Under the pieces are notes generated by a model. The model was not told where the DNA came from, made no database searches, and was given only the letters and a program-made list of their open reading frames with translations. The translations under genes were made by a program, and so were the position numbers. DNA of 64,000 nt from Ditylenchus dipsaci (lineage: Eukaryota; Nematoda; Chromadorea; Rhabditida; Anguinidae), in contig SADC01000171.1 of assembly GCA_004194705.1 (NCBI GenBank), positions 124,001 through 188,000 of the forward strand. The letters are read 5' to 3'. This document shows positions 11,638 to 22,057 of this stretch, one piece after another (positions within the stretch are counted from its first letter, which is position 1; every line of letters begins with the position of its first letter).

Positions 11638-11785
11638 TAAGTAACAAGTCGACCGGTAAGTCTCAGGGTGGTTAAAAAAACCACCTAGTACTTTCCGTAA
11701 AAAGGTATCTACCTCCAGAGCCCTGAATTTTGGATTTAGTAAAAAGAAAATTAAAACTATTATGTCATTATTTCGGTGCGTGAAC

Positions 11786-11991
11786 GTTTCAGCACTTTTT
11801 TCAAATGAAAAAAAGTGCTGAAAGGCAAAAAGTGATTTTTTTGGAAAAATTGCCTTGGTCCCCCTGTGGTTTTGAAACCACCAATAAGCAAGGTTTCAAA
11901 ACAACAGGGGGACCAAGGCAATTTTTTCCAAAAAAATCACTTTTTGCCTTTCAGCACTTTTTTCATTTGAAAAAAAGTGCTGAAACGTCCT
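11786..11991. repeat. Near-perfect ~206-bp hairpin
   Basis: The arms run from ACGTTTCAGCACTTTTTTC to its complement, pairing over about 90 bp each around a short loop near 11885-11895. Each outer end itself contains a mini-hairpin (GCACTTTTTTCAAATG..). The words CCTTGGTCCCCCTG and CAGGGGGACCAAGG in the stem are shared with foldbacks near 37600, 57750 and 58190. Transcription would give a long double-stranded RNA. Confidence 0.9.
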
Positions 11992-12124
11992 TTACCATTA
12001 TTTCGATGTTCTTTTAGTGTCTCAATTCAATTTGAATTGGAAAGACACGCTTGTCTTATCTAATAACTGGAGGCAGATGACAGCTGATTGAATTATTTAA
12101 AAGCTACTACATTTCAATAAGTAA

Positions 12125-12387
12125 TGGAACTCACTTCTTTGTCTTTTGCCACGCTGTAGATCTTCGCGAAGTCGCTAACATCCTCCTAAAGAGAAGTAAT
12201 ATGAATTGTAAGTTGTATGTTGAAAAAGAATGAATTACCTCTTCGCGATGCCCACCAGCCAGAACTGAAAAAACCAATTTTAAGAAATAGATAATAAACA
12301 GTGAAATAAATTTACTTCACGTAGACCTTGCTCATCTTGAACGCTGTCCCTTTTGACCAGATTGGCGGCTTTCTTCTCGTCGCTCAT
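12125..12387 (-). pseudogene. Small gene X, copy 2 (partial)
   Basis: Carries the first three exon-like blocks only: ATG at 12387 (MSDEKKAANLVKR), the short GG-containing exon near 12272-12248, and an exon near 12183-12135 reading EDVSDFAKIYSVAKDKE. The final exon present in copies 1 and 3 is missing to the left, so the copy cannot give the full product. Confidence 0.5.
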
Positions 12388-12478
12388 TTTTTCAGCAGCT
12401 GTAATAAATTGTTAGAAAAATTTGTTAAACAGTGATCACGGAGACAATAGTTATTTTCATGATACAATTTTAGTTTAA

Positions 12479-13397
12479 CCCTCTTTTGCCGGCGTCTCGT
12501 AGATTCTTCTTTTTAAATAAATTTTTGCATTTTCATAAGACATCCAGGAAGAAAATAACAATGGCCGAAAAAAAATTCCAGAAAAGTTGAATTCTGAACT
12601 GGCCAAATTTTGGCCAACCGGCTCGAAGCGGTAAAAATAGTTATGGCGCCAATTTGAAACTGACGCTATTTCGAAGACAATTGTTTGAATTTTTTTAAAT
12701 TTCGCAATCACTCCCATACAAACCATCAAATGACTCGAAAAATTAGACGTGCAGCGGTATTTCACACCTTTTGCACGTCACTGAGAAGTGATTTCTACAT
12801 TCGCGCATCTAACGCGTAAAACGCTTGATTTTTCAAAATTTGTCTTCTGTCTCTTTCCTACTATGGCTAACTTAATTTTTGCATTCATTTCCATTTGAAA
12901 AAATAATTATGTGGTGAACAGAACGAAAATTCACCACAAAGAGTAATGAAAAAGCGATAAATGGATAAATAGATCAATGGCTTACATAGTTTTTTTTATA
13001 TACCGCTTTGGGCCGGTTGGTCAAAATATGGCCACGATTATAATTGCTTCAAAAATCAAACTTTTATATTTCTGTACTTGCAATTTAAAATGCGTTGTTA
13101 TCTGCAGAAATAGTGCTTTTATATTGCATAAGTAAAAGGCATGGTGAAAATGATATTCGTGGTTTACTAAACCAAATAAAGTTATAAAATCATGTAGTAG
13201 AAAATGACCGAAAATACAACTTTTGATAAAATTTTAGCAATTTTTCTTAGTCTCTTGTTCAGTCTTTTCACCACTCAAATGATCGCCAACTTTTTCTCTA
13301 TCTTTTTCAAAAAAACTACGTCTGAATGAAAGAAATTAGTCCTATTTTATATGAATTTTCGAACTGGCCAAAATATGTCCAACCGGCAAAAGAGGGT
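12479..13397. mobile_element. piggyBac-like non-autonomous element
   Basis: Starts CCCTCTTTTGCCGG and ends CCGGCAAAAGAGGG, bounded on both sides by TTAA (12475-12478 and 13398-13401). CCC..GGG ends with TTAA target duplication are the hallmark of piggyBac elements. Inside, GGCCAACCGG words repeat (12612, 13010, 13375). No transposase frame is seen. The 919-bp element is absent at the equivalent site in copies 1 and 3. Confidence 0.9.
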
Positions 13398-13401
13398 TAA
13401 A

Positions 13402-13632
13402 GGGGCATGCCCGTGCGTTTCAAAAAGTTAAGGCGGGGACCAGCAATTTTTTGAATCGCTCCATTTTTCAATCGTTTTGCGTCAAATCTGATATTGATGA
13501 CCTTACGGTACTTTTAAAAATCAGGCAGAAAACTTAAAAAAAACTACACAAGAACAAATGTAAAAGTTTGCCGAGAAAAAAAAGATATGCTGGTCCCCGC
13601 CTTTTCTCCGTGTCGGGCACGGGCATGCCCCT
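13402..13632. mobile_element. Second piggyBac-like MITE sharing a TTAA
   Basis: Starts AGGGGCATGCCCGTGC and ends GCACGGGCATGCCCCT, with TTAA at 13398-13401 and 13633-13636. It sits head to tail with the previous element and shares one TTAA. The stem words AAGGCGGGGACCAGC and GCTGGTCCCCGCCTT face each other. A solo half copy is at about 39139-39205. Confidence 0.85.
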
Positions 13633-14416
13633 TTAATGATTGGAATGACATTTAGCTGCAAGATACGACTGCACAAAGACGTATCGGCAAATTTTTTGAA
13701 AAATAGATATACAAAGTTGCTTGCGAAAACAGACTGGAAGCTAGGGATGTTTGCGGGGCGGGACCCGCGCGGGTTGCCTCACACAACATTTTTCAGCAAA
13801 CACTGGATAAAATCAATTGTTAAAGTAACCAAGCATGAGTCATAATAGAGAAATTTGAAAATAGAAATAAAAAAATAGTACAAAAACATAAAAAATGCAA
13901 CCAAGTGGTCGTCCGACCACTTAGTGGAACAGCTTATGGAACTGCGATTGGCTTATAGAACAGAATTTGAATCGACAAAGATACCTATCAAGACAAAAAT
14001 AAGCAAAAAATAATATTTAAAAAAACCTATGCGAACTGTCTAATGCGAACTGCTCTTTTACCTCGGTAAAAATGGATAGGCTAAGCTTGTGATGGTTAAA
14101 ATACGGAAGTTGTGACTACGTACGGAAGTTGTGACTAATAAAGAGTTTACGCATATTTCCCGGGGTCGGGACATAAATTTTGGTACTTTTTACTTAAGCA
14201 AAAAAGGTGAAAATCGTTAGGGGGGGGTATTCACTACTTGGGTCGAAAAAAACCAACGCGAAATACCCCTATAAAACCTATGCGAACTGTCCTTTACCTC
14301 GGTAAAGACGAATAGGCTAAGCTTGTGATAGTTAGAGAAAACGAATAACAGATTTGCGAAATCCTGCACTGAGATGTAAGCGTGGACAAGAATCCGTAAT
14401 ATTTAAAGCATATTTA

Positions 14417-14559
14417 CAGTAGAACCTCGTTATAAGATACACCTGGGTCCGGTCCCAAGTTAAATAACTCCATCAAATTACCCCCTATATAAGATACACA
14501 TCGTTTCAAGATACAGCTGGGGTCGGTCCCTGGGTGTATCTTATAACGAGGTTCGACTG
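14417..14559. mobile_element. pogo/Tigger-like MITE, copy within block 3
   Basis: Same element as 6501-6644 (143 bp here), duplicated together with its host block, so it predates the duplication. Flanked by TA. Confidence 0.85.
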
Positions 14560-14938
14560 TAGTTTTCTTGTGAGTAACTTCGGGATACAAATGATTTTAC
14601 TGTCTTCATTGAAATTTTTGAGAAGCACGAACAGTTACAGTATGAGGTGCCACCATTCTCAAAGAACGTAGATTCAGACCTCCGGGCGCTATTTCAAGTG
14701 AAAAGTCGATAAGTAAAAATTTGGCAATGCTCGGTTATACCGACTAACCCTCTCTCTATCCAGCGCCGACTCTTCGAAGACAAAAAAGAATTGACTTTAT
14801 TTGTAATATTTATTGAAAATATGGCGATACTCGACTATCCCATTAACCCTCCTCTGCCCCAGCGTCGACTCTTCGAAGACAAAAAAGAATTCACTTTATT
14901 TGAGAGTAACGAAACAGTTTGACAAACGGAAACGAATT

Positions 14939-15819
14939 TTAGCGCTTAGCTTCCTCTTTGGGCAGTAGATTCAATTGCTCACTCACTTCGCGATCGCTGA
15001 GGCTCTGAATGTCTTCCACCACCTTCTTGTAAACGCTCAGCTGCAATTCGAGATCTTCGGGATAGTCGGGGCTGTCAATGTAGTTGTTGATACGAATTTT
15101 TTGCAGCTTTTTGCGATTCTAAAAACAAAACAGTCAGAGTTAGCCAGATAACACTTTTACTTATGACCAAATAGCAGTAGACCATTTTAAGACGAGGGGC
15201 AATCAAGGAGTAGTGAATGCTAGAAACAACAAGTTGATTCTGACATTCACGCTGGCTAAAGAAGCCGAATATTTCACAAGAAGTTTCGTTGGGAATTTTA
15301 CTTGACATCTCAATATTAGACAAAACAATGGTGTCTCAGTTCAATTTGAATTTGAAAAGACACGCTTGTCTTATCTGATAACTGGAGGCAAATGACAGCT
15401 GATTGAATTATTTAAAAGCTACAGTCAACTCTCGATAATCCGTCACTCTTGATTATCCGTCACTCTCGATTATCCGTCACTCTCGATTATCCGTCACGGC
15501 CGGTCCCAAGGGGTGACGGATTATCGAGAGTTGACTGTACTACATTTCAATAAGTAATAGAACTTACTAATTTGCCTTTCGTCACGCTGTAGATCTTCGC
15601 GAATTCGCCAACATCCTCCTTAGGAGAAGTAATATAAATTGTAAGTTGTATGTTGAAAAAAGAATGAATTACCTCTTCCTGCCCGCCGGCCCAAAGCTAA
15701 AAAAATCAATTTTTGGAAATAGATAATGAACAGTGAAATGAAGTTACTTCACGTACACCTTGCTTATCTTGGACGCTGTCCGTTTTGACCAGATTGGCAG
15801 CCTTTTTCTTGTCGCTCAT
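14939..15819 (-). CDS. Small gene X, copy 3 (best preserved)
   Basis: The last exon (15118-14939) is a single open frame from NRKKLQKIRINNYIDSPDY through EDLELQLSVYKKVVEDIQSL to LPKEEAKR-stop, intact where copy 1 is frameshifted. The first block has an ATG at 15819 (MSDKKKAANLVK). The exon EDVGEFAKIYSVTKGKL lies near 15620-15570, and a short exon near 15685. Copies 2 and 3 have one more base than copy 1 after NLVK, so the frame across the first junction is uncertain. The highly charged, helical sequence would suit a small coiled-coil or helical-bundle protein. Faint likeness to the start of a BAR domain is not enough to name it. A MITE lies in one intron. Confidence 0.5.
15422..15537. mobile_element. 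pogo-like MITE with TCCGTCACTC iterons
   Basis: Starts CAGTCAACTCTCGATAATCC and ends GGATTATCGAGAGTTGACTG, flanked by TA. The left half repeats the GATTATCCGTCACTC word four times, followed by GGCCGGTCCCAAGGGG. Copy 2 of the block has the empty site (AAAGCTACTACATTTC, about 12101), so the TA duplication is directly visible. Confidence 0.95.
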
Positions 15820-16110
15820 TTCTTCAGCAGCTGTAATAAATTGTTAGAAAAATTTGTGAAACAGTGATCACGGAGACAAAAGTTATTTTCCTGATACAAT
15901 TTTATTTTTTTGATTGGAATCACGTTTAGCTGCAAGATACGACTGCACAAAGACGTATCGCCAAATTTTAAATTTTACAAAAACAATATACAACGTTCTT
16001 TGCTTAAATTTTGGCATCCAAAACCCGTTCCGCAAACCCGCAATAGCCCAAATGGCCATCCCTACTGGAAGCACGCTCGGTGATTTATGACCAGTTATTG
16101 TTCGATGGTT

Positions 16111-16290
16111 GTGTGAAATATTAGCACCAAATCGTCTGTCAGAAACATATTTGATATCGTTAGATAGATACTCTCCTGTCTGCCTGACGATTCAGCTGTT
16201 GAACAAGCTGTCGTAAGCATCCGAAGAGCTAAAATATTACTTGCTTATTTATTTTTTCAAAACCTAATCTAATCGACCTTATTTAGTAAA
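16111..16290. other. No gene seen
   Basis: Unique-looking AT-rich DNA between the duplicated block and the first hairpin cassette. Confidence 0.35.
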
Positions 16291-16304
16291 CAAATGAGGT
16301 GAAA

Positions 16305-16470
16305 AAATTAAATAAAAAAACAAGCCCTTGCGGACTCTACGGGTGCTTGATACGTGGTTGATGGGGGCTTGATGGGTTAGAGATGCGCGCACTCACTTAC
16401 CTCAGACATGATTTCGAGAAGCACTGTTGATTTGAAAATGCATACAGAAGCCCTTTTTTCGCCAAGTTCT
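16305..16470 (-). repeat. Splice-site-bearing hairpin cassette, V type, solo copy
   Basis: On the minus strand a conserved stretch reads GCATTTTC.., AATCATGTCTGAG|GTAAGTGAG, then GCGCGCATCTCTAACCC, followed about 60 bp later by a CAAGC..GGGCTTG hairpin and a T7 run. The same ATGTCTAAGGTAA..GTGCGCATCTC core occurs at 17470-17570, 52195-52310, 59525-59640 and 59950-60075. The position upstream of gene X copy 3 makes a first exon conceivable, but joining MSE to the next acceptor gives an early stop. It could be a repeat end or a non-coding RNA gene. Confidence 0.45.
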
Positions 16471-16599
16471 GGTGAGAAAAAATAAACATTTGATTTATTT
16501 TCCAAGTTTATCGTTATAAAAATTGCCGATGACTTGAAGTTACAAAAATTAATAATAAAGATAGTTTAATTTTTTTTAAATAAAATAATAAATGAGATT

Positions 16600-16725
16600 T
16601 TTTTACACGCCGCTGCCGCCGCCGCTTATTTTGACCCGCGCTGCCGCCGCCGCTGCTTTTTCCGCCGCTGCCGCTGTTTTCTGGCAGCCTGCCGCTCATC
16701 GCCGCCGCTGCCGCTCTTTTTTTTG
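16600..16725. repeat. GCCGCCGCTGCC triplet-rich array
   Basis: Degenerate GCC/GCT triplet repeats in AT-rich surroundings. The long minus frame across it (Ala/Gly/Ser/Arg-rich) is set by the repeat and is not called as a gene. Confidence 0.75.
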
Positions 16726-17149
16726 CGTGTCCAAGCATGATTAAGTCCTCCGGGATTTTGAGATTTTGGTTCAATTTTGAGATTTTGGTTGCTCAACCAA
16801 AATCTGAAAAGTGAAATCAGGAAAACTCGTGGTAATTAAGAAAACGCGGCGCTACTGTAATATACCCCCCCGCCACCAAAAACCGACTTTTTTAGGGATG
16901 GTCAAAAACCATTTTTACACAATAATTTCGCCATAAAAGGACCAGAAAAGTAATTTAAATTGGATTGCGGCTGTATTGGGAGGGGAAGGGGAAAATACAG
17001 GAACCACTTTTCGAGATGGTTGGGATCCTAAGAGTACTAATTCTCTAAGCGTCTAAGGGTACTTTCAAACCCAGGAACTTGTGGGGCAGGCATAAGTATG
17101 AGTACTTTTCATGGACCAAGCAGATCAGCGGGGTGGACCCCGCGGGTTT

Positions 17150-17262
17150 ACACCTTGCCCTAGCACTTTTTGAGTGCTAGGCTGAACTTTTGGATGCAGG
17201 GCCCCTGGCCCTAGCACTTTTTGAGTGCTAGGCTGAACTTTTGGATGCTGGGTCCCTGGCCC
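17150..17262. repeat. Direct repeat, two ~59-bp units
   Basis: Two tandem units with CCCTAGCACTTTTTGAGTGC, where TAGCACT..AGTGCTA forms a small hairpin in each unit, then GAACTTTTGGATGC. The short minus frame over it is repeat-driven. Confidence 0.8.
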
Positions 17263-17334
17263 GGCCTTGTAGAACGAGGAGAAATGCTCTTCGGTGAAAA
17301 AGCAAAGATGTTGAACATACTCTTGTTGACTGGG

Positions 17335-17580
17335 GCTACCGCATAAATAACTCTGGTATGCATGCTTTTTCATGCATCCAGAGTCACTTTCGAGTGATTT
17401 GTGTCTAAGGTATGTGGGTGTGCGCATCTCTAACTCTCAAGCCCCGAAGGGGCGCAGGGGGCTTGAGAGTTAGAGATGCGCGCACACACTTACCTTAGAC
17501 ATGATTCCGAGAAGTACACTTGATCATAAAATGCATATAGAGTCTATTTTTGCCACGGCCCGAGTTGAAAAACATGGTAA
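17335..17580. repeat. Hairpin cassette pair (U plus, V minus) around a 21-bp stem
   Basis: The left half (U) has ACTCTGG-ATGCATG / CATGCAT-CCAGAGT as one hairpin, then TCACT-UUCG-AGTGA as a second, then GTGTCTAAG|GTATGTG and GTGCGCATCTC. The centre is CTCTAACTCTCAAGCCCC paired with GGGGCTTGAGAGTTAGAG. The right half (V, minus strand) has CATGTCTAAG|GTAAGTGTGTG. The same layout recurs at 59395-59640 and, split by a hAT insertion, at 52195-55490. Compact stems and a tetraloop suggest selection on RNA structure, but repeats of this kind may also be plain transposon termini. Confidence 0.6.
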
Positions 17581-17949
17581 AGCAGCTAAAAAAAAGTGGC
17601 CCCTCTATTATTCCCTTCCCCTCCCAATACAGCGCATAATCCCCTCTAAGCTGCTTTTCTGGTTTTTTTATGGCAAAATTATTGCATAAAAATGGTTTTT
17701 AGACACTCCAAAAAAGTCGATTTGGGGGGGGGGGGGTATATTACAGTAGCTTTTTTGGGATGGGGGGGGTATATGACAGTAGCGTCGAAAACGCAAAAAA
17801 GAGATTTGCAAAATATTTTCTTTAGGCTAAGATATGAGATTGATATAGGGGGGAGTTATTAGAGAGGGAGGACTTAATGCAGAAAATATGGTAACTCAGA
17901 TTGAAAGTGAAAAAAGCTTCTTCTAACCTGTCCTAACATACGCTGGCCT

Positions 17950-18090
17950 ACCCTGCGTATACCGTAAAACCTCTATTAATCCGGCCCCTCGACTTTGAGG
18001 ACCTATATCTCAGCCAGGGAAAACATTTTGCAAACCTGTTTATTGCATTTTCTTAATTCCCACAATATTTCGGGTTCACACCAGGGATGG
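17950..18090. repeat. Partial copy of the CCGTATT TA-MITE family
   Basis: Starts ACCGTAAAACCTCTATTAAT and continues with GAGGACCTATATCTCAGCCA, the shared internal words of the family. The right end is missing where another foldback begins. Confidence 0.55.
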
Positions 18091-18815
18091 GAATAGTACT
18101 TTTTAAAAAGATTTGTACTTTTCTCGGAACCTCAAATCTTTTTTATTTTTGAAGTTTTACATCAAAATCTTTTTTTTTTCGTTTCAAATGTCAATAAGCA
18201 CCTGGTAAAATGGCACTTTTTGACAAAAAAATGAACAAGTTGAACTGTTTTTTTGGCTAAACTTACTTTTTTCCAAAAATTTATATTCTCATCCTTGGTT
18301 TACACCCAAAAATTTCGAGATCGACTCGAAATTTTCCGGAATTTGAAAGTATTTGGTCTAAAATTATTCAACCCAGGGCACGTAACTCAAAGTTTTGAAA
18401 AAAAGTACACTTGGCCAAAAAAAGTACAATTTGGTCATTTTTTGTCAAAAAAGTGCCATTTTATCTAGTGCTTATTGATTTTTGAAAGGCCATTACCGTC
18501 TCCGACAACGGTTGTCCCCAAAAATTAAGATTGTTTTCTTTATCGTTGGATTTACGTACGAATTTTTCAAATTGGTTTCTGACAAAACTATGCCTAAAAT
18601 TAAGTTCTCGGCCTCGTGTTGTTAGAAAACAAGCTCAAAAATCCGCACAAAAGTCGAATGATTAGTCAAAAAATTTAAATTGGCGGGGAAAATTCAAAAC
18701 AGGTGGCAATGGCCTTTTAAGCACCAAAAAAAAGATTTATTAAAACTTTAAAAATAAAAAAAGAATCTGGGTCCCCAAAAAAGTACAAATCTTCTTAAAA
18801 AATTTGTTCTCTGAT
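18090..18815. repeat. Foldback element
   Basis: Left-arm words AAAAAGATTTGTACTTTT and AATAAGCACCTGGTAAAATGG have complements on the right (AAGTGCCATTTTATC.. near 18450 and AAAAGTACAAATCTTC near 18780), with the AGGCCATT / AATGGCCT pair inside (18487, 18707). No coding frame. Confidence 0.6.
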
Positions 18816-18819
18816 TTAA

Positions 18820-20430
18820 CCCCATTTATCCCAAAAAGTCAACAAACAAAGACCTTTCATTCCGGAACTGAAAAATGACTAAAATAAAAACAATTTCAGA
18901 AATACAAATCAAAAATTTTTAGTTGTGAGAAACACCATAATTTTAAACTTTTAATTTTTGTCACTGTTTTGGCTATATATTATTGTTGGCCCAGAATTTT
19001 TATGAGTCAAAACCGTGATTCCCAAATATTTTTGTAATTTACGAAGTTTTTTTGAAAATCCTTGTTTTCATTTAACAGAATATTAAATTCTATGTTAGAT
19101 GAAGCAAAAATACTGTGTAAACGCTTATTCACCTAATTCGCCTTTCACATATTACCATTTGAAGTCGAAAATTTAAAGGTAAAATTTTGACCATTTTTGC
19201 TATAAAATGGTAAAAAAATTGCCTTGGTACCCCAAGCTGATTTTCTCCCTAAATATGAGAAATGTATAAATTTAGGCTAGGCTCAGCAATGGTAGACCAG
19301 CGTACATTAGAAAAACCTCGAAAATGTTCCTCGAATATTTAAAAAGTATTTAAATGAAAATAAGAGCCGGCTAAAATTAGAGGGGGGCTTAAATTTTTCA
19401 ACCCCCTCCCTCCTTGGGGAAGGGGAGGGGGTGGGAGGAGGCTTAAATTAGAGTAAATACGGTATTTTGTTTTCTTGTCTCAAATTTTTTGAAACCGTTT
19501 TGTAGCTGAGATTTCTCTTTATCGATTGAGTGGTCAAACATCCTAATAAAAAAATTTCAAGGAAATCACACCAAGTTTGAGGTTAAAGACCATGTTTTTA
19601 CCTTGTCCCTTTTTACCACTTTTTTACCTCACACTTTGTGTGACTTCCTGAAATATTATTTTTATTAGGGTGTTTGACCACTCAAGCGATAGAGAAAAAT
19701 CTCAGATACAAAACGTCCACACTAAGGCCCACACCCGAACGAGTATGGGCCTGAGTGCAGACCTAAGCATTTTTAATCTAACTTTTTTTTTAACAGATGA
19801 TGCTTGTCGATGGCTTTTTTGAAGGCCTGAATCTTGGCTACAAAATGGTACCAAAAGCTGAAAGTTTTTCCCTTTTCCCGCGTTAAAAACACCCCAAATC
19901 TCACACTCAGTCCCACATTCATTGTGCAGATTAAATTGTCACTCAGAAAATTCGAATTGGCGCTGAAAAAATTCAATGAACGGAAAACTGCCCTTCTTTG
20001 AATAAACGTCAGTGCCCCAAACTGTCGCGGCGCAAAAACATAGTATTTTTCTAAGTATGTTTAATGTTTGACGCATCTTTGCCAGAACGCCGTTCAAAGC
20101 CATTTTTTATTAAAGGACGATTTTCCGCTCTTTCGTGTTTTTTTCTTATAGAGCCCCACCTGGAAGAGATTTTACTGCATGAATGAAACTGTTATTCTGG
20201 AGCTTTTTTCTGACACGAATCTACCAAGATGCTAGAATCTAAGCTGGATTTTGGTACATAACATTGTTTGACTGAGATGACTGAAGAAACTGCAAATAAT
20301 TTATTTGCAATAATTTGCATTGCTCATCCATGAATTTATAGCTCTCGCGCATGTTACAGCAATTGAGTTATGGCGGGTACTTTTCATTTTTCTTTTGAGT
20401 TAATTAGATGAACAAATCATTTTTTCAAAA
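18820..20430. other. No gene seen; repeats only
   Basis: Holds a partial TA-MITE with G-rich tract (about 19360-19465) and an inverted repeat at about 19497-19725 (GTAGCTGAGATTTCTC.. facing ..GAGAAAAATCTCAG). Possible upstream exons of the gene at 20434 may lie near 20275 (ATGACTGAAGAAACTGC), but I could not support a join. Confidence 0.4.
19497..19725. repeat. Inverted repeat, GTAGCTGAGAT arms
   Basis: The left arm TTTTGTAGCTGAGATTTCTC and TGAGTGGTCAAACATCCTAA face the right TTAGGGTGTTTGACCACTCA and GAGAAAAATCTCAG. A related palindrome is at 44620-44850. Confidence 0.65.
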
Positions 20431-20433
20431 GCC

Positions 20434-20941
20434 AGAAAAATTCGTACGAATATCGATCTGTGGATTGAAGCTTTGACATACCTCACTCCTGAGCAGTTGC
20501 TTGCGCTGATACTGCTAGCGGAAAGATATCTTTTGGACAAAGATGCTTCAAGCGCCATCACCCGAAGACTTAAACAGCAATTAGGCAGTATGGATTCGTC
20601 TAGGCTCCACAGATTTTATAGAGTTTGTTAACCATAATGATATGTTTCAACTATGCTAACTTGTGTTTCTTAGGTGCAATGTCCAGCCCGCAGATACCGT
20701 CTAAGTGATGAAGACTTGCAGGAACTTTATCGTTTTGTGAAGGCAAGTATACAGAAATGAAGAATGAAAAGAGAATTAAATTATTTGTTTAGCGTGAATC
20801 AGACGCCATCCAGAAAAGTTAGCAAAAAAAGTTCGATCAAGGACATGCCGTATTCTTTAAAGATTTTCAGACTTATCTCAGATTGGCCAAATATTGGATT
20901 GGATCCTGGCACAAGTAGTAGCTCATGACAGTGGTCACCAT
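20434..20941 (+). CDS. Unidentified four-exon gene Y (partial)
   Basis: Four exons keep one reading frame: about 20434-20622 (IDLWIEALTYLTPEQLLALI, LLDKDASSAITRRLKQQLGS, ending HRFYR), 20674-20742 (VQCPARRYRLSDEDLQELYR, FVK), 20793-20817 (RESDAIQK) and 20871-20941 (LSQIGQILDWILAQVVAHDS, GHH). Introns have AG acceptors and GT donors except intron 2, whose donor is GCAAGT, a known GC-AG class. The last exon ends at a strong GTGAGT donor, so the gene should continue, but no further exon is recognised. The product is Leu-rich, helical and charged, with no family I recognise. The fourth exon occurs again at 25657-25727. Confidence 0.6.
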
Positions 20942-21073
20942 GTGAGTCAACTTCGAGTCTTTGAGTCGACAAATCGGCACTTTTTTACTGACTGTTAACT
21001 GTGAAAAATGCTTAAAAATCTCCCAAGTAATTTTTACAAGCTGAAAACGATTTGTTTATAATAAAATGCTTTA

Positions 21074-21496
21074 CAGTCGAAGCTCTATATAAGGCTCACC
21101 CCTTGAGTTCGTTCCCGCCTATGGTCCGACACTTTCTTTATCTCATTTTTGAAGATTTTGGCAGTTTTTTTTTCAGTCTGGTCCTAAATATCGCAAGGAT
21201 TTCTATTTTGACGACCTCTTTTCAGAAAGCTATAATCTTTTGATCTAAAAAAGCAAAAAACCTTTATAACGCTCTTTTTTTTAAATAGGTGAGCGTTATA
21301 TGAGGTTTTTGCTTTTTTAAAGAAAAAGCTTTAGGTTTTTGAAAAACGATCAGCATCAAAATCTCAATACTTGCGATATTTAGGACCAGATTGTGGAAAT
21401 AGAAATGACAAAAGACTTCAAAAATCAGATTAAAAAAGTGTCGGACCCTAGGCGGGAACGAACTTGAGGGGGTGACCTTATATCGAGGCTTGACTG
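21074..21496. mobile_element. pogo-like foldback MITE
   Basis: Starts CAGTCGAAGCTCTATATAAG and ends TATATCGAGGCTTGACTG; TA precedes it. The arms carry AAGTTCGTTCCCGCCTAGGG-type and GTCCGACACTTT words facing their complements, and the centre has an ATAACGCTC / GAGCGTTAT pair. Same family interior as 25860-26282, 34132-34464 and 48930-49374. Confidence 0.85.
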
Positions 21497-21654
21497 TGAT
21501 AATACAGTCAAATTAGTAGCAAGTTATACATCGAAAATCTTATATATTCACATTGCAATAATAAAACTCTTTTATAAAATTCGACCGTACATATAATAAT
21601 TTGAGCACAGAATAGGGTCAAAAAGCGGAGTTGTTTAAGAATATTGCCAGTGTA

Positions 21655-22057
21655 CATTCAAACTTCGATTACACGCCACCCCTAAAAAGTTCGTTTTCGC
21701 CTAGGGTCGTTTCTGAATTTTTCTCTAGTTCTGTTTTGACAGTATGGCCCGAAAATTGCAAAGATTCCGATTTCGTAGATCTTTTTTTTTTGAAAACTAA
21801 AAATTTTCGCTATTAAATTAAATTTATACGCCATCCCTTTTTGAAAATATGGAGGCGTGTGAACAAGGTATTGATATTTAGACAGCAGAACTTCTTAGTT
21901 TTTGAAAAAACGATCAGCGAAATCGGAACGCTTGCGATTTTAGGAACCAGACTGTCAACACAGAACTAGAGAAAAAATTCAAAAATCAGGGTAAAAAATC
22001 GTCGGACTCTAGGCGGAAACGAACTTGTGGGGGTGGCGTGTGATCGAGGTTTGACTG
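21655..22057. mobile_element. pogo-like foldback MITE, ACGCCACCCC word
   Basis: Preceded by TA, the left end reads CATTCAAACTTCGATTACAC and the right end GTGATCGAGGTTTGACTG, followed by TA. Interior words match the previous element (GTTCG.TTTCGCCTAGGGTC, GACAGT.TGG..C). Its terminal C-A-T-T differs from CAGT in copy B, showing decay. Confidence 0.8.

Larger units (their letters stand above)
12010..13740. repeat. Duplicated block, copy 2 (partial)
   Basis: Matches copy 1 from about 7317 onward. It lacks the last exon of gene X and the pogo-like MITE. It is interrupted by two adjacent piggyBac-like insertions at the point equal to 7775 in copy 1, after which the GATTGGAATGACATTTAGC stretch resumes at 13637. 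Confidence 0.85.
13870..16110. repeat. Duplicated block, copy 3
   Basis: Direct repeat of 5930-7918. Differences include a shorter poly-G tract (14220), a partly repeated stretch near 14795-14890, the extra MITE at 15422-15537, and a replaced segment at about 15995-16068. Confidence 0.9.
16848..17786. mobile_element. hAT-like foldback with 8-bp target duplication
   Basis: The left end is GGCGCTACTGTAATATACCC and the right end GGTATATGACAGTAGCGTC. The flanks are GAAAACGC on both sides (16840-16847 and 17787-17794), an exact 8-bp duplication typical of hAT. The arms continue inward (AACCATTTTT.., GGACCAGAAAAG.., GTATTGGGAGGGGAAGGG). The middle is occupied by the hairpin cassette pair (about 17335-17575) and a ~64-bp direct repeat (17155-17255). 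No transposase. Related to 24131-24365 and 24712-24952. Confidence 0.85.

Noticed and set aside
16410..16425. First coding exon (ATG TCT GAG|GTAAGT) of gene X copy 3
   Set aside because: Joining to the next acceptor gives a stop within five codons, and the same motif is dispersed as a repeat elsewhere.
16514..16774. Ala/Gly/Arg-rich minus frame
   Set aside because: Product of the GCCGCCGCT triplet array; no start context or homology.
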